Assembly: GCA_035531675.1 (NCBI GenBank)
Contig: DATKSL010000003.1
Span: 124,001-188,000 of the forward strand
Length of the DNA: 64,000 nucleotides
Source of the DNA: JAJPIG01 sp035531675
GTDB lineage: Bacteria > Desulfobacterota > Binatia > Binatales > Binataceae
Reading direction: 5' to 3'
Positions 1-8,531 of this stretch are shown piece by piece. Within the stretch, counting starts at the first letter, position 1. The number at the start of each line of letters is the position of its first letter. The position numbers were made by a program, and so were the translations under genes. The notes beneath the pieces were generated by a model. The model was not told the origin of the DNA and searched no databases. It saw nothing but the letters and a program-made list of their open reading frames with translations.

Positions 1-33
1 CTTTGCGCCTGCCTTTTAGGCAGCACTCCTTGC

Positions 34-56
34 CATTACGCCGCAACGGCGTAATG
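34..56. repeat. Perfect hairpin downstream of parB
   Basis: Arms 34-43 and 47-56 are a perfect 10-bp inverted repeat around a CAA loop. A smaller hairpin sits at 9-14/18-23. The 239 bases beyond the parB stop hold no gene I can support. The hairpin could end parB transcription (minus strand), but no T-run follows it in either direction, so a structural or regulatory role is equally possible. Confidence 0.5.
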
Positions 57-239
57 CGACTGCCACCGACGCAGGGGTCTGCGCCCGATCGATACGATAG
101 AGAATTGCGCCATCGTTGATTTTTTCTCGCCGCGCGCGGCGAGCCCAGCGATTAGACCCCCTCGCTGCGCCGAGATTCCTCGACGGCGTTGCCGCGCCGC
201 CCCGGATAACGGCTGGGCCGGCGCTCGGCGGCGGCTCCG

Positions 240-1163
240 TTAGCCGCGCGATGGTGAGGCGGTCAGGGTCGTGGCCAGTGCCGTCAGATCGTGATCGTCG
301 TAGTATTCGATCTCGATACGGCCCGGGCTCTTGCCACGCCGCCGGTGAATCCGCACCTTGCGCTTGAGCGCACGCTGCAGCGATTCGGCCAGCGCCGCCA
401 GATTCGCGTCGCGCTCGACCGGAACGCTGTGGCCGGCCGGCGTGCGCCGCGCCTTGTGCTCGGTCGCGATCGCTTCGGCGCCGCGCGCCGTGATGCCGTG
501 CTCGGCGATCCGATTCGCTGCCGCGATCTGCGCCTCGGCCGACTCGATCGCCAACAGCGGCCGCACCTGCCCGGGACTCAGCCGCCCGCTCTCGACCATC
601 GCGAGGATCGGCGCCGGCAACTCCAGAATTCGCACCGCGTTACTGACGTACGGGCGGCTCTTGCCGACCCGCACTGCTATCTCTTCGTGGCTCAGATTGA
701 AGTCGAGATGGAGCCGGCGCAGCGCCCGCCCCTCGTCGATCGGATTCAGCTCCTCGCGCGCCAGGTTCTCAACCAGCGACATCTCGAGCGCTGCCCGATC
801 GTCGAGCGCCCGCACGATTACCGGGACCGTCGCCAGCCCCGCCTCGCGCGCCGCCCGCAGCCGCCGCTCGCCGGCGATCAATTCGTAATGCGGCATCCCG
901 TCGGCTCCGGCGCTGGCCCGCGGACGCACCACCAGCGGCTCGATTATACCCTGGGCCTCGATCGCGCGCTTGAGCTCCTGGAGCTTGAGAGCGTCGAAAT
1001 GGCGGCGCGGCTGAAAGGGCCCCGGCGCGATCCGTCCGACCGCGATCATGGTCAGCGCCCGCTCCTGCGCAGCCGGCTGATGGGCCGGCCCCTCGCCAGG
1101 CGGGGTCTCGATGGTGCTTTCGAACAGCGCGTCAAGTCCGCGACCCAGACTCTTACGAAGCAT
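240..1163 (-). CDS. parB: Chromosome partitioning protein ParB
   Basis: A 307-residue ParB/Spo0J-family CTP-dependent DNA clamp that loads at parS and spreads to organise and segregate the origin. The start LRKSLGRGLDALF is the typical N-terminal signature that touches ParA. The ParB/Srx nucleotide-binding domain spans about residues 38-125 with the Box II motif GERRLRA at 98-104. A helix-turn-helix follows at about 145-200 (LSHEEIAVRVGKSRPYVSN), and a C-terminal dimerisation region ends the protein. Length is normal. It lies 44 bp after parA on the same strand, so both are probably one transcript. Two parS-type sites lie 0.9 and 1.8 kb upstream, which supports the call. Confidence 0.95.
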   Translation of the reverse strand: MLRKSLGRGLDALFESTIETPPGEGPAHQPAAQERALTMIAVGRIAPGPFQPRRHFDALKLQELKRAIEAQGIIEPLVVRPRASAGADGMPHYELIAGERRLRAAREAGLATVPVIVRALDDRAALEMSLVENLAREELNPIDEGRALRRLHLDFNLSHEEIAVRVGKSRPYVSNAVRILELPAPILAMVESGRLSPGQVRPLLAIESAEAQIAAANRIAEHGITARGAEAIATEHKARRTPAGHSVPVERDANLAALAESLQRALKRKVRIHRRRGKSPGRIEIEYYDDHDLTALATTLTASPSRG

Positions 1164-1207
1164 TGCTTACCTCCGGAATAAAGTTCACTGCCCGACCCCC
1201 GGCGATT

Positions 1208-2002
1208 TCATGATTGCGCGGCCGGCTGCTCCTTGTGCGCCGCTACTTCCGCCGCCAGCCGCCGATAAGCCTCGGCCCCCGATGAGCGCGCTTCGTACTC
1301 GAAGATCGACAGTCCATGGCTGGGACTCTCCGACAGCCGCACGTTGCGCGGGATGACCACGGCAAAAACCTGATCGGGAAAATGGCCACGCACCTCGCGC
1401 TCGATATCGCGGCTCAGCCGGTTGCGCGAGTCGAACATCGTGAGCACGATTCCTTCGACTTCCAGGCGCGGATTGAGCGCCTGCTTGACGCGCCGGATCG
1501 TGCCGAGCAGTGCCGACAGCCCCTCGAGCGCGTAATACTCGCATTGCAGCGGGATCAGCACCGTATCCGCAGCGACCAGCGCATTGAGGGTCAGCAGGCC
1601 AAGCGATGGTGGTGAGTCTATTAGAACGTAGTTATATTCTTGACGCGCCGACTCCACCAGGACTTTAAGGCGCTGCTCGCGCCCCTCCATCGTGGCCAGC
1701 TCGACCTCGGCCCCGACCAGATCGGCACCCGCCGGCGCCAGCATCAGGTTATCGCGCGCCGGCCGCAGGACCGCAGCGAGCGACAGCCGCTCGATCAGCG
1801 CGTCGTAGATCGTCACTCGTGGCACGCCCGGCTGGAGCTCGCCGGGGTCGCGGGTCAGGCCCGAGGTTGCGTTGCTCTGCGGATCGAGATCGATCAAGAG
1901 CACCCGCGAGCCTGATTGTGCCAGCGCCACCGCGACGTTGATCGCCGTGGTGGTCTTGCCGACTCCACCTTTCTGATTGGCTATCGCGATCACGCGCCCC
2001 AC
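1208..2002 (-). CDS. parA: Chromosome partitioning ATPase ParA
   Basis: A 264-residue ParA/Soj-type Walker ATPase; it binds DNA non-specifically when ATP-bound and drives segregation of ParB-parS complexes. The deviant Walker A motif KGGVGKTTTA is at residues 11-20, the switch DLDPQSN at 38-44, and the Walker B region VLIDSPPSLG lies further on. The frame is open up to 2077, but family members begin right before RVIAIANQ, so I chose the GTG at 2002-2000, which gives a standard length. ParB follows 44 bp downstream. A parS-like site sits just upstream at 2078-2091 and could let ParB repress its own operon, as in other bacteria (inference). Confidence 0.95.
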   Translation of the reverse strand: MGRVIAIANQKGGVGKTTTAINVAVALAQSGSRVLLIDLDPQSNATSGLTRDPGELQPGVPRVTIYDALIERLSLAAVLRPARDNLMLAPAGADLVGAEVELATMEGREQRLKVLVESARQEYNYVLIDSPPSLGLLTLNALVAADTVLIPLQCEYYALEGLSALLGTIRRVKQALNPRLEVEGIVLTMFDSRNRLSRDIEREVRGHFPDQVFAVVIPRNVRLSESPSHGLSIFEYEARSSGAEAYRRLAAEVAAHKEQPAAQS

Positions 2003-2077
2003 AGCATCACCAACCCATCCGATGCGATCGCGCCGCGCCTGCGACGGGCGCCCTGCATGATACGCCGAGGCGGCCAC

Positions 2078-2091
2078 GTTTCATGTGAAAC
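2078..2091. promoter_or_regulatory. parS: parS-like ParB binding site, variant
   Basis: GTTTCATGTGAAAC matches the 14-base core of the bacterial parS consensus (GTTTCACGTGAAAC) at 13 of 14 positions. The one change (C to T) breaks the central symmetry. It lies about 75 bp upstream of the chosen parA start. Its position next to parA and the exact second site at 2994-3007 make it a credible ParB target, perhaps weaker. Confidence 0.75.
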
Positions 2092-2251
2092 GCGGCATCC
2101 TCTACATCAAAGATTTAAAGCAATTACCGGGGGCTAAAGCAAACCGGCCCGGGAATTCGGCGGCCCATCTATGCACAGGGCGCCGACCGCGAGCCCTGGA
2201 TTCAGACTCTTGATGGCTCCAGGAGCCCGTTAAATCAAAGCGATAAGCGGG

Positions 2252-3040
2252 TCACAGCTTGCGCCACAAGAGCATCGAACGCGCGACGGTCTCGCGATCG
2301 CGCGACAGTTCATAGGGCTCGCTGGCGGTAAGCTCGAAGCCGGCGATACGCCGGGCGGCGAACTCGGCGGCCTGACGCGGACTCGCATAGAGCATCGCCA
2401 GCCCCCCGCGCCGCAGCGCGGTCTTCGCGACGCCATGGAAATTGCCGCCCTCGCCGAGCGCTCGGGTCGTGACGAGATCGAAGGCAGAGGCGAAACTCGA
2501 GGGCATCACTCGATCGCCCTTGATCGTCAGATCGAACAGCCCCAGCTCTTCAGCGGTTACCGTCAGGAAGCTGGTCCGCTTGCGACGCGCCTCGCAGAGC
2601 GTGAAATGGGCGCGCGCCGCCGACGCCAGCACCAGGCCGGGGAAGCCGGCGCCGCTGCCGAGATCGACAACCTCGCGACCCGCCTCGAGGCAGCGGCCGA
2701 GCCCGGCCAGCTTGCCATCGGCGGCCAACGCGATCGGCGTCAGGCTGTCGATGATATGGAAGGCCAGGTCGGCGGGGTCCTGCGGTCGCGCCGTGAGGCT
2801 CATCTTCTCGCCCCACACCGCGAGCAGGGTCGCGTACATCCTCATCCGGGAGAAGAAGGCCGCAGTGAGATTCAGCCCGAGCCGCCCGGCTTCGGCCTCG
2901 ACGATCGCGCTGACCTCGGTGCCGATCTGTTCCGGATCGTGAGACCGCCCGCGTGTCACCAACGGCGGTCGACGGCTGATCGAAGTCCGAACGGTTTCAC
3001 GTGAAACGCGCGACGCAAAAGGCCTACGCTGCTCTGCCAC
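2252..3040 (-). CDS. rsmG: 16S rRNA (guanine527-N7)-methyltransferase RsmG
   Basis: RsmG (GidB) methylates G527 of 16S rRNA with S-adenosylmethionine. The SAM-binding motif VVDLGSGAGFPG sits at about residues 124-135 of 262, and the N-terminal helix ends in the family pattern around AVWGEKMSLTA. An AAGGAG Shine-Dalgarno at 3054-3049 lies 8 nt before the GTG at 3040, so I chose that start. It gives an N-terminal extension of roughly 40 residues beyond usual RsmG proteins and overlaps the mnmG end by 17 bp. A GTG at 2959 is an alternative that would put the parS site at 2994-3007 outside the gene. Order mnmE-mnmG-rsmG-parA-parB is the classic origin arrangement. Confidence 0.93.
   Translation of the reverse strand: MAEQRRPFASRVSRETVRTSISRRPPLVTRGRSHDPEQIGTEVSAIVEAEAGRLGLNLTAAFFSRMRMYATLLAVWGEKMSLTARPQDPADLAFHIIDSLTPIALAADGKLAGLGRCLEAGREVVDLGSGAGFPGLVLASAARAHFTLCEARRKRTSFLTVTAEELGLFDLTIKGDRVMPSSFASAFDLVTTRALGEGGNFHGVAKTALRRGGLAMLYASPRQAAEFAARRIAGFELTASEPYELSRDRETVARSMLLWRKL
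2994..3007. promoter_or_regulatory. parS: parS centromere site, exact 14-bp core
   Basis: GTTTCACGTGAAAC is a perfect palindrome identical to the core of the bacterial parS consensus. It falls inside the 5' part of rsmG as annotated, about 1.8 kb from parB. Location beside parA/parB and exact match make a ParB loading role very likely. Confidence 0.92.
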
Positions 3041-4895
3041 TGTCACCACTCCTTAGATGAACTGCCAGGATCGACACCGCCGCCGGCGTTATCCCGGGCA
3101 TCCGCGCCGCCTGTCCAAGCGAACCTGGCCTGACCGACGTTAGCCGCTCCCTGACCTCGGTCGAGAGGCCTGCCACGCGATCGTAGTCGAACCAGTCCGG
3201 AATCGCGGTATCTTCGAGCCGCCGGTAGCGTTCGATCGATTCGGCCTGGCGGCGAACGTAGCCGTCGTACTTGACCTCAACCTCGAGCTCCGCCGCTTGA
3301 TCGAAATCCAACGGCCGGTCGAGATTAGCCATCCGTATGACCGCGTCGTAGGAGACCTCGGGACGCCGAATCAGATCGATCGCCCGCACGACCTGCGTAA
3401 TCGGCGAGGAGCCTGCAGATGTCAGCTCGTTATTAACCTGTCCGGTCGGCGCGACGTTGATTTCAGAAAGATGTTTGATTTCCGCCGCGACGCGCTCCGT
3501 CTTGATTCTCGCCCGCGCCCCCGCGCTGGCGTCGAGCAGCCCCAAGCGTTCGCCGATCGGCGACAGCCGGCGATCCGCGTTGTCCTCGCGCAACGTCAGC
3601 CGATACTCGGCGCGCGAGGTGAACATCCGGTACGGCTCGCCGCCGATACCGCGCGTCACCAGGTCGTCGATCATCACGCCGATATAGCCCTGGTCGCGCC
3701 GCACTATCAGTGCAGCTTCGCCACGGAGCTTCAGCGCCGCGTTGATGCCCGCCATCAGCCCCTGCGCGCCGGCCTCTTCGTAGCCGGTGGTACCGTTGAT
3801 CTGGCCGGCCAGGAACAGTCCCGCGACCAGCCGCGTCTCGAGCGACGGGCGCAGTTGCCGCGGATCCGAGAAGTCGTACTCGATCGCGTAGCCGGGCCGC
3901 ATAATCTCAGCGTTTTCCAGCCCTTTTATCGATCGCACCATCGCGCTCTGGACGTCCAGCGGGAGGCTGGTGGAGAGCCCGTTGGGGTAGACTTCGACGG
4001 TTTCGCGCCCCTCGGGTTCGAGGAAAATCTGATGGCGTTCCTTGTCGCGGAAACGCATCACCTTATCTTCGATCGAGGGACAGTAGCGCGGCCCGCGGCT
4101 CGAAATCACCCCGGAGTACATCGGCGAACGATCGAGTCCGCCGCGGATCAGCTCGTGAGTGTGCAAGTTGGTATGGGTCAGATGGCAGGGCATCTGATCC
4201 TGATCGATACGCGCGGTGCGAAACGAAAAGGCCGGCGGCGGATCGTCGCCGGGCTGCAACTCGAGCGCCGAATAATCGATCGTGCGCGCGTCCAGGCGCG
4301 GGCAGGTCCCGGTCTTGAGCCGCCCAATCCGGAAACCGAGCGCCGCCAGATGCTCGCTGAGGCCCATCGCGGCGAAGTCGCCGGCGCGGCCCGCCGAATA
4401 ATTCTTCAAGCCGACGTGGACCAGCCCCTTCAGAAACGTCCCGGTGGTCAGGATTACGGCCGGCGCCTCGAACACCTCGCCGATTTGCGATTCGACCCCG
4501 CGCACCGCCCCGTCCGCCACTACCAGCCGCTCGACCGAGGCCTGCCGGATACTGAGGTTGGGCGTCCGTTCCAGCACCCGCTTCATGCGGGCGCGGTAGG
4601 CGGCCTTGTCGGCCTGGGCGCGCCGGGCGCGGACGGCAGGGCCCTTGCGGGTGTTGAGGAAGCGGAACTGGATGCCGGTTTCGTCGATCGCCAGCGCCAT
4701 CTCGCCGCCCAGCGCGTCGATTTCGCGCACCAGGTGGCCCTTGCCTATACCGCCGATGGCCGGATTACACGACATCTGGCCGATATGGTCGAGGTTGAGC
4801 GTCAGCATCAGCGTCGCCGCGCCCATCCGCGCCGCGGCGAGCGCCGCTTCGATACCGGCATGGCCGGCGCCGACTACAATGACATCGTATCGCAT
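3024..4895 (-). CDS. mnmG: tRNA uridine-5-carboxymethylaminomethyl enzyme MnmG
   Basis: MnmG (GidA) with MnmE installs the cmnm5 group on wobble U34 of certain tRNAs, using FAD, NADH and methylenetetrahydrofolate. The FAD-binding GAGHAG is at residues 9-14, the conserved SCNPAIGGIGKGHL at about 43-56, and the second signature SSRGPRYCPSIEDK follows at about 266-279. The 623-residue length is normal. It lies 142 bp downstream of its partner mnmE, and its end overlaps the start of rsmG, so translation of the two is probably coupled. Confidence 0.97.
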   Translation of the reverse strand: MRYDVIVVGAGHAGIEAALAAARMGAATLMLTLNLDHIGQMSCNPAIGGIGKGHLVREIDALGGEMALAIDETGIQFRFLNTRKGPAVRARRAQADKAAYRARMKRVLERTPNLSIRQASVERLVVADGAVRGVESQIGEVFEAPAVILTTGTFLKGLVHVGLKNYSAGRAGDFAAMGLSEHLAALGFRIGRLKTGTCPRLDARTIDYSALELQPGDDPPPAFSFRTARIDQDQMPCHLTHTNLHTHELIRGGLDRSPMYSGVISSRGPRYCPSIEDKVMRFRDKERHQIFLEPEGRETVEVYPNGLSTSLPLDVQSAMVRSIKGLENAEIMRPGYAIEYDFSDPRQLRPSLETRLVAGLFLAGQINGTTGYEEAGAQGLMAGINAALKLRGEAALIVRRDQGYIGVMIDDLVTRGIGGEPYRMFTSRAEYRLTLREDNADRRLSPIGERLGLLDASAGARARIKTERVAAEIKHLSEINVAPTGQVNNELTSAGSSPITQVVRAIDLIRRPEVSYDAVIRMANLDRPLDFDQAAELEVEVKYDGYVRRQAESIERYRRLEDTAIPDWFDYDRVAGLSTEVRERLTSVRPGSLGQAARMPGITPAAVSILAVHLRSGDSGRAA

Positions 4896-5037
4896 AGGAA
4901 TCCGGGCGGCTGATTATCGCCGATCGGAGCGCGGCCCGCAAAACCCCCGGCTGTAGCCGGCAATTCATCTACAATATGTATGGTTTTTCTACAAACTTGT
5001 CCGGAACCGACCTTGGCTCGATCTGGTCCGGCGACGG

Positions 5038-6429
5038 CTATTTACCGATACAAAACTCGCGAAAGATCAGCTCCAGCACGTCCTCCGCGCCGACCTCGCC
5101 GGTGAGCGCGCCGAGCGCCTCGGCCGCCGTCGTCATCTCGACCGCGACGATCTCGGGCGGCATCCCAGTCAAGGTATCCGTTTGCGCCCGGCCCAGCGCT
5201 TCGAGCGCGCGGGCCAGCGCCTCGCGATGGCGCTCGCGCGAAATTGCAACATCGTCGCCGCCGTCGCCGGTGCTGGCCTCGATTTGCGCCAGGATTTCGC
5301 GGCGCAAATCATCGAGCCCGATCGCTTCCAGCGCCGAGAAGCGGATGATTGGTCCCGCCACGCCGTGCGCCCGCAGATCGCGCTCAGCGATCTGCGCCGG
5401 CCGATCGCATTTGTTGAGCAGCGCGACCGCCGAACGGCCCGCGGTCAGCGCCGCGACCTGAAAATCCTCGCCATTCAGCGCCGCCGACGAATCGAACACC
5501 GCGATCAGCAGGTCGGCCTCGCGCGCCCGCGCCAGCGCCCGCTCGATTCCGATTCGCTCGACCTGGTCGGCCGAATCGCGCACGCCGGCGGTATCCTGCA
5601 GGCGCAGCGCGTAGCCGCCGAGCTCGAGCGAATCCTCGATTACGTCGCGGGTGGTGCCCGGGATCGGTGTAACGATCGCCCGTTCGCTGCCCAGCATCAG
5701 GTTGAGCAGGCTCGACTTGCCGACATTGGGGCGGCCGACGATGGCGGCGCGAAGGCCGTCGCGCGCAATGCGGCCGCGCTCGAAACTGTCGTGCAGGAGC
5801 GCAACGTCGGCGGCAAGGGCCGCGATCGAAGTCGCGATCTGCGGCGCGGAAGGCAGGCTGAGATCCTCGTCGGCGAAGTCGATGGCGGCTTCCAGATGGG
5901 CCCGGATCGAAATCACCTGCGCGCGCAGACCCGTCACACGGGTCGCCAGCGCGCCGCCGAGCTGCGCCACCGCCTGCGCCAGGGCACGCTCGCCGCGGGC
6001 CTCAACCAGGTCGCGAATCGCTTCTGCCGCAGTCAGATCGATGCGCCCGTTCAAAAATGCACGACGAGTGAACTCGCCCGCCTCGGCGCCGCGCGCGCCG
6101 GCCGCGATCGCCAGGCCGATCACACGCCGCACGAGGTAGCTTCCGCCGTGGCAGTGCAGCTCTGCAACGGGCTCGCCGGTGAGGGTGCGCGGCGCGGCGA
6201 AGAACACCGCCATCGCGCGATCGATCGTCACGCCGCGCCCGGGATCGCACAGCTCGCCGAGCTGCAAGCGGCTAGGCGGCGGGCAGGACGGCCCCGCGGC
6301 GCTTTGCTTGAGCGGATGCCACAGCGCGCGGGCGATGCGATGTGCGTCGGGACCCGACAGGCGCACGATCGCGACCGCGCCCGGGCCGGGCGCAGTGGCC
6401 GGCGCGACGATCGTATCTTCGACGTACAT
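5038..6429 (-). CDS. mnmE: tRNA modification GTPase MnmE
   Basis: MnmE (TrmE) is the GTPase partner of MnmG in wobble-uridine modification. The start MYVEDTIVA matches the family start; upstream in-frame codons lack similarity, so 6429 is preferred over 6528. An N-terminal folate-binding domain covers about residues 1-120. The G domain has G1 GRPNVGKSS (232-240), G3 DTAG (279-282) and G4 NKCD (339-342). The last five residues FCIGK are the diagnostic C-terminal CxGK with the essential cysteine. Length is 463. It heads the minus-strand mnmE-mnmG-rsmG-parAB series and is divergent from the LLM gene at 6538. Confidence 0.97.
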   Translation of the reverse strand: MYVEDTIVAPATAPGPGAVAIVRLSGPDAHRIARALWHPLKQSAAGPSCPPPSRLQLGELCDPGRGVTIDRAMAVFFAAPRTLTGEPVAELHCHGGSYLVRRVIGLAIAAGARGAEAGEFTRRAFLNGRIDLTAAEAIRDLVEARGERALAQAVAQLGGALATRVTGLRAQVISIRAHLEAAIDFADEDLSLPSAPQIATSIAALAADVALLHDSFERGRIARDGLRAAIVGRPNVGKSSLLNLMLGSERAIVTPIPGTTRDVIEDSLELGGYALRLQDTAGVRDSADQVERIGIERALARAREADLLIAVFDSSAALNGEDFQVAALTAGRSAVALLNKCDRPAQIAERDLRAHGVAGPIIRFSALEAIGLDDLRREILAQIEASTGDGGDDVAISRERHREALARALEALGRAQTDTLTGMPPEIVAVEMTTAAEALGALTGEVGAEDVLELIFREFCIGK

Positions 6430-6537
6430 TGGATACCGCCGCCGGGAGAGGCCGGCAGCCTGCGAATACGCTAGTTTGACCGTCTGGCGATGGCAAGCTA
6501 GTTTTGCGCCGCATCCCATTTGTCTCAAGGATTGCCG

Positions 6538-7515
6538 ATGAAAGCCTCATATTCGCTGCAGCTTAATAATCGTCTCGCTTTCGCCGCCCCCGGCTACGGC
6601 TTCAAGGGGATGCTGCGGATGGCGGAGATGGCCGACGACTCGCCGTTCGATATCCTGATGGTCGGCGACAGCCTGTTCGACAGTCCGCGCTTCGAGCCGA
6701 TCGCGACGCTGGCCGCGGTGGCGGCGCGCACCCGGCGAATCAAACTCGGCGCGGCGATTATCCAGCCCCATTTCCGCCATCCGGTGATGCTCGCGTTGTC
6801 GTGGGCAACGCTCGATATCGCCAGCGAGGGACGCACCGTGCTGGCGCTCGGCATCGGCGGCGGCACCCCGCAGGGCGTGGGCGCGGAATGCCGCGCGGTG
6901 GGGATCGCGCCGGGTCAGCGCGGGAAGATCCTGGAACACTGCGTCGAAGAGCTGCGGGCGCTATGGTCGGGGACCCATCCGAGCGTGACGCTGCCGGTGC
7001 GACCGCTGCAGAAGCCGTTGCCGATCTGGATCGCAGCGGGAATCTATCAGCCGGGGACCGACCAGTTCTCGGCGCAATCCGGCTCCGTCGCGGACGCCAA
7101 GGCCAGCTACCTGCCGGGACCGCTCGAGCGGGTGGCGCGGCTCGGCGATGGATGGCTGACGATCATGGCGACTCCGGATGAGATTCGCCGTTCGATCGCG
7201 ATGCTGCGTGAGGCTGCGGTCCGCCATGGCCGCAAGCCCGAGGCGTTGACCACGGCGACCGACGTCTGGATCAACGTCGGGCCGGATCCCAGACAGTGCT
7301 TCGAGCGTATCCGCAGCGCGATGAGCCTGTACTTCAATGGCGACCCGATTTCGGACGAGACCCTCCATCGATGGGCCGTCTACGGAACGCCCGAGATGTG
7401 CCGCGAGCGGCTGGCCGCGCTCGAAGCGGCCGGGATGGAGCATATCGGGCTGGTGATGGGCGAGCCGGAGCCATTTGGGCAATTCGAACTGGTGGTCAAG
7501 ACGGTGCTGAGCTGA
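6538..7515 (+). CDS. Luciferase-like (LLM class) flavin oxidoreductase 1
   Basis: A 325-residue TIM-barrel protein of the bacterial luciferase / F420-dependent oxidoreductase superfamily. The N-terminal strand, the RTRRIKLGAAIIQPHFRHP segment near residue 70, and the GIGGGTPQG loop are typical of flavin or F420 phosphate-binding barrels. The ATG at 6538 has AAGGA 6 nt upstream; an in-frame TTG at 6520 is less likely. Substrate is unknown. It sits between divergent mnmE and rpmH, an intrusion into an otherwise conserved housekeeping neighbourhood. It is distant from the tandem pair at 13.8-16.2 kb, so probably a separate subfamily. Confidence 0.85.
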   Translation: MKASYSLQLNNRLAFAAPGYGFKGMLRMAEMADDSPFDILMVGDSLFDSPRFEPIATLAAVAARTRRIKLGAAIIQPHFRHPVMLALSWATLDIASEGRTVLALGIGGGTPQGVGAECRAVGIAPGQRGKILEHCVEELRALWSGTHPSVTLPVRPLQKPLPIWIAAGIYQPGTDQFSAQSGSVADAKASYLPGPLERVARLGDGWLTIMATPDEIRRSIAMLREAAVRHGRKPEALTTATDVWINVGPDPRQCFERIRSAMSLYFNGDPISDETLHRWAVYGTPEMCRERLAALEAAGMEHIGLVMGEPEPFGQFELVVKTVLS

Positions 7516-7647
7516 GACCACGCGACCGGCGTCCATGGCGCGCCGCATTTTCGATCGCAAGCCCGCTTGCCCCGCCGGTCCGGGTATGGTTCGATTGGAC
7601 AGCCGCGACTCCCGCTGATATCCCGGCAAGCTCAGGAAGAAACTAAC

Positions 7648-7665
7648 CCGGCCGCGAGCGGCCGG
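7648..7665. repeat. Perfect GC hairpin upstream of rpmH
   Basis: Arms CCGGCCGC (7648-7655) and GCGGCCGG (7658-7665) are perfectly complementary with only GA between them. The element lies 27 bp before the rpmH ATG and 14 bp before the rnpA TTG candidate. There is no T-run after it, so it may be a leader structure rather than a terminator. The rest of the gap 7516-7692 holds nothing else I can name. Confidence 0.5.
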
Positions 7666-7679
7666 TAACTTGGCACAAA

Positions 7680-8207
7680 TTGGCCCGCATCGATGAAAAG
7701 GACCTATCAACCTTCCAATCGCCGACGAAAACGGACCCACGGCTTTCTCTCCCGGATGGCGACGCCCGGCGGACGCGCGGTGCTCAAGCGGCGCCGCACC
7801 AAGGGGCGCAAACGGCTGACCGTCTCGATTCCGCCCAAGCAGCCCGGCTAGACGCCCCCGAGGGCTTCCGCGCTGAACATCGTATCCGCCGCCGCGCCGA
7901 ATTCCTCATCCTGCAGCATCGTGGAATCAGAGTTCAGAGCGCACACTTCGTGGTCTACGCGATGCGTGGCGATCGGCCCGGCGCGCCGCGCCTGGGAATC
8001 ACGGTCTCGCGGCGAGTCGGCCACGCGGTCACCAGGAACCGCATCAAGCGGCGGGTGCGTGAATGCTTTCGACGCACGCTGCGCGCCATGATGCCGGCCC
8101 CGAGCGCCATGATCGTGATCGCAAAAATCGGCGCCGGCGCGATCGACTCGGCCGCCACGCTCGACGAGCTGCGCGCCGTCACACTGACTATCGGTCAAAG
8201 ACTTTGA
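7680..8207 (+). CDS. rnpA: Ribonuclease P protein component, N-terminally extended, overlapping rpmH
   Basis: RnpA is the protein cofactor of RNase P, which matures tRNA 5' ends. Homology starts near residue 64 (FRAEHRIRRRAEF) and includes the RNR signature region VGHAVTRNRIKRRVRECF at about 113-130. No ATG, GTG or TTG exists in this frame between the TTG at 7680 and the codons for FVVYAM, inside the conserved fold; the frame closes upstream with TAA at 7644. So the only standard start is TTG 7680, 13 bp before rpmH, which makes a 175-residue protein whose first ~60 residues are read from rpmH in another frame. Thermus is the known precedent for such nesting. A non-standard start inside would be the alternative. 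It ends overlapping yidD. Confidence 0.8.
   Translation: MARIDEKDLSTFQSPTKTDPRLSLPDGDARRTRGAQAAPHQGAQTADRLDSAQAARLDAPEGFRAEHRIRRRAEFLILQHRGIRVQSAHFVVYAMRGDRPGAPRLGITVSRRVGHAVTRNRIKRRVRECFRRTLRAMMPAPSAMIVIAKIGAGAIDSAATLDELRAVTLTIGQRL
7693..7851 (+). CDS. rpmH: 50S ribosomal protein L34
   Basis: A 52-residue highly basic protein starting MKRTYQPSNRRRKRTHGFL, followed by the conserved GGRAVLKRRRTKGRKRL; this is a typical L34 with a few extra C-terminal residues. It is nested entirely inside the rnpA frame (frame offset +1). No clear Shine-Dalgarno precedes it. The order rpmH-rnpA-yidD-yidC-jag is the standard origin-associated cluster. Confidence 0.95.
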   Translation: MKRTYQPSNRRRKRTHGFLSRMATPGGRAVLKRRRTKGRKRLTVSIPPKQPG

Positions 8208-8521
8208 AGCCCGCCAGCACGCTTTCCCCCCATCGGCCATCGCAGCACGCCGACGCCGAGCGGCCCGGCTTCGCGACCGCGGTCGCGCTCGCCACGCTCG
8301 ATATCTATCGTGTCGCCATCTCGCCGATCTTGACCGCGCTGCTCGGCAACGCCTGCCGCTTCCATCCGAACTGTTCCGTCTATGCGCGCCAGGCGGTTGA
8401 GAGCCACGGACTGACGCGCGGCGCCGGGCTCGCGATGCGACGGCTGTGGCGATGTCGTCCGGGGGGCGGATGGGGCGACGATCCGGTACCGCGGCCGCAG
8501 CGGGAGGGTGTGAGGTCTTGA
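8204..8521 (+). CDS. yidD: Membrane protein insertion efficiency factor YidD
   Basis: A 105-residue YidD protein that aids insertion of membrane proteins next to YidC. The signature CRFHPNCSVYARQAVESHG is clear, followed by the usual arginine-rich RLWRCRP and a GG-rich tail. The TTG at 8204 overlaps the rnpA TGA in a TTGA arrangement, pointing to coupled translation; the frame is open further upstream but only as shadow of rnpA. The N-terminal ~25 residues are longer than usual and hydrophilic. Confidence 0.92.
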   Translation: MKPASTLSPHRPSQHADAERPGFATAVALATLDIYRVAISPILTALLGNACRFHPNCSVYARQAVESHGLTRGAGLAMRRLWRCRPGGGWGDDPVPRPQREGVRS

Positions 8522-8531
8522 GGGAGAGGAA

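Noticed and set aside
3297..4913. Long plus-strand open frame antisense to mnmG (and similar ones opposite parB, mutS2, amidases, MFS)
   Set aside because: GC-rich codon bias keeps antisense frames open; translations are Arg/His/Asp-rich with no domain, and the true genes lie on the other strand.
7671..7685. Sigma54-type promoter (TGGCAC) before rpmH
   Set aside because: The GG and GC elements are not in the required GG-N10-GC spacing and the -12 part lacks TTGC.
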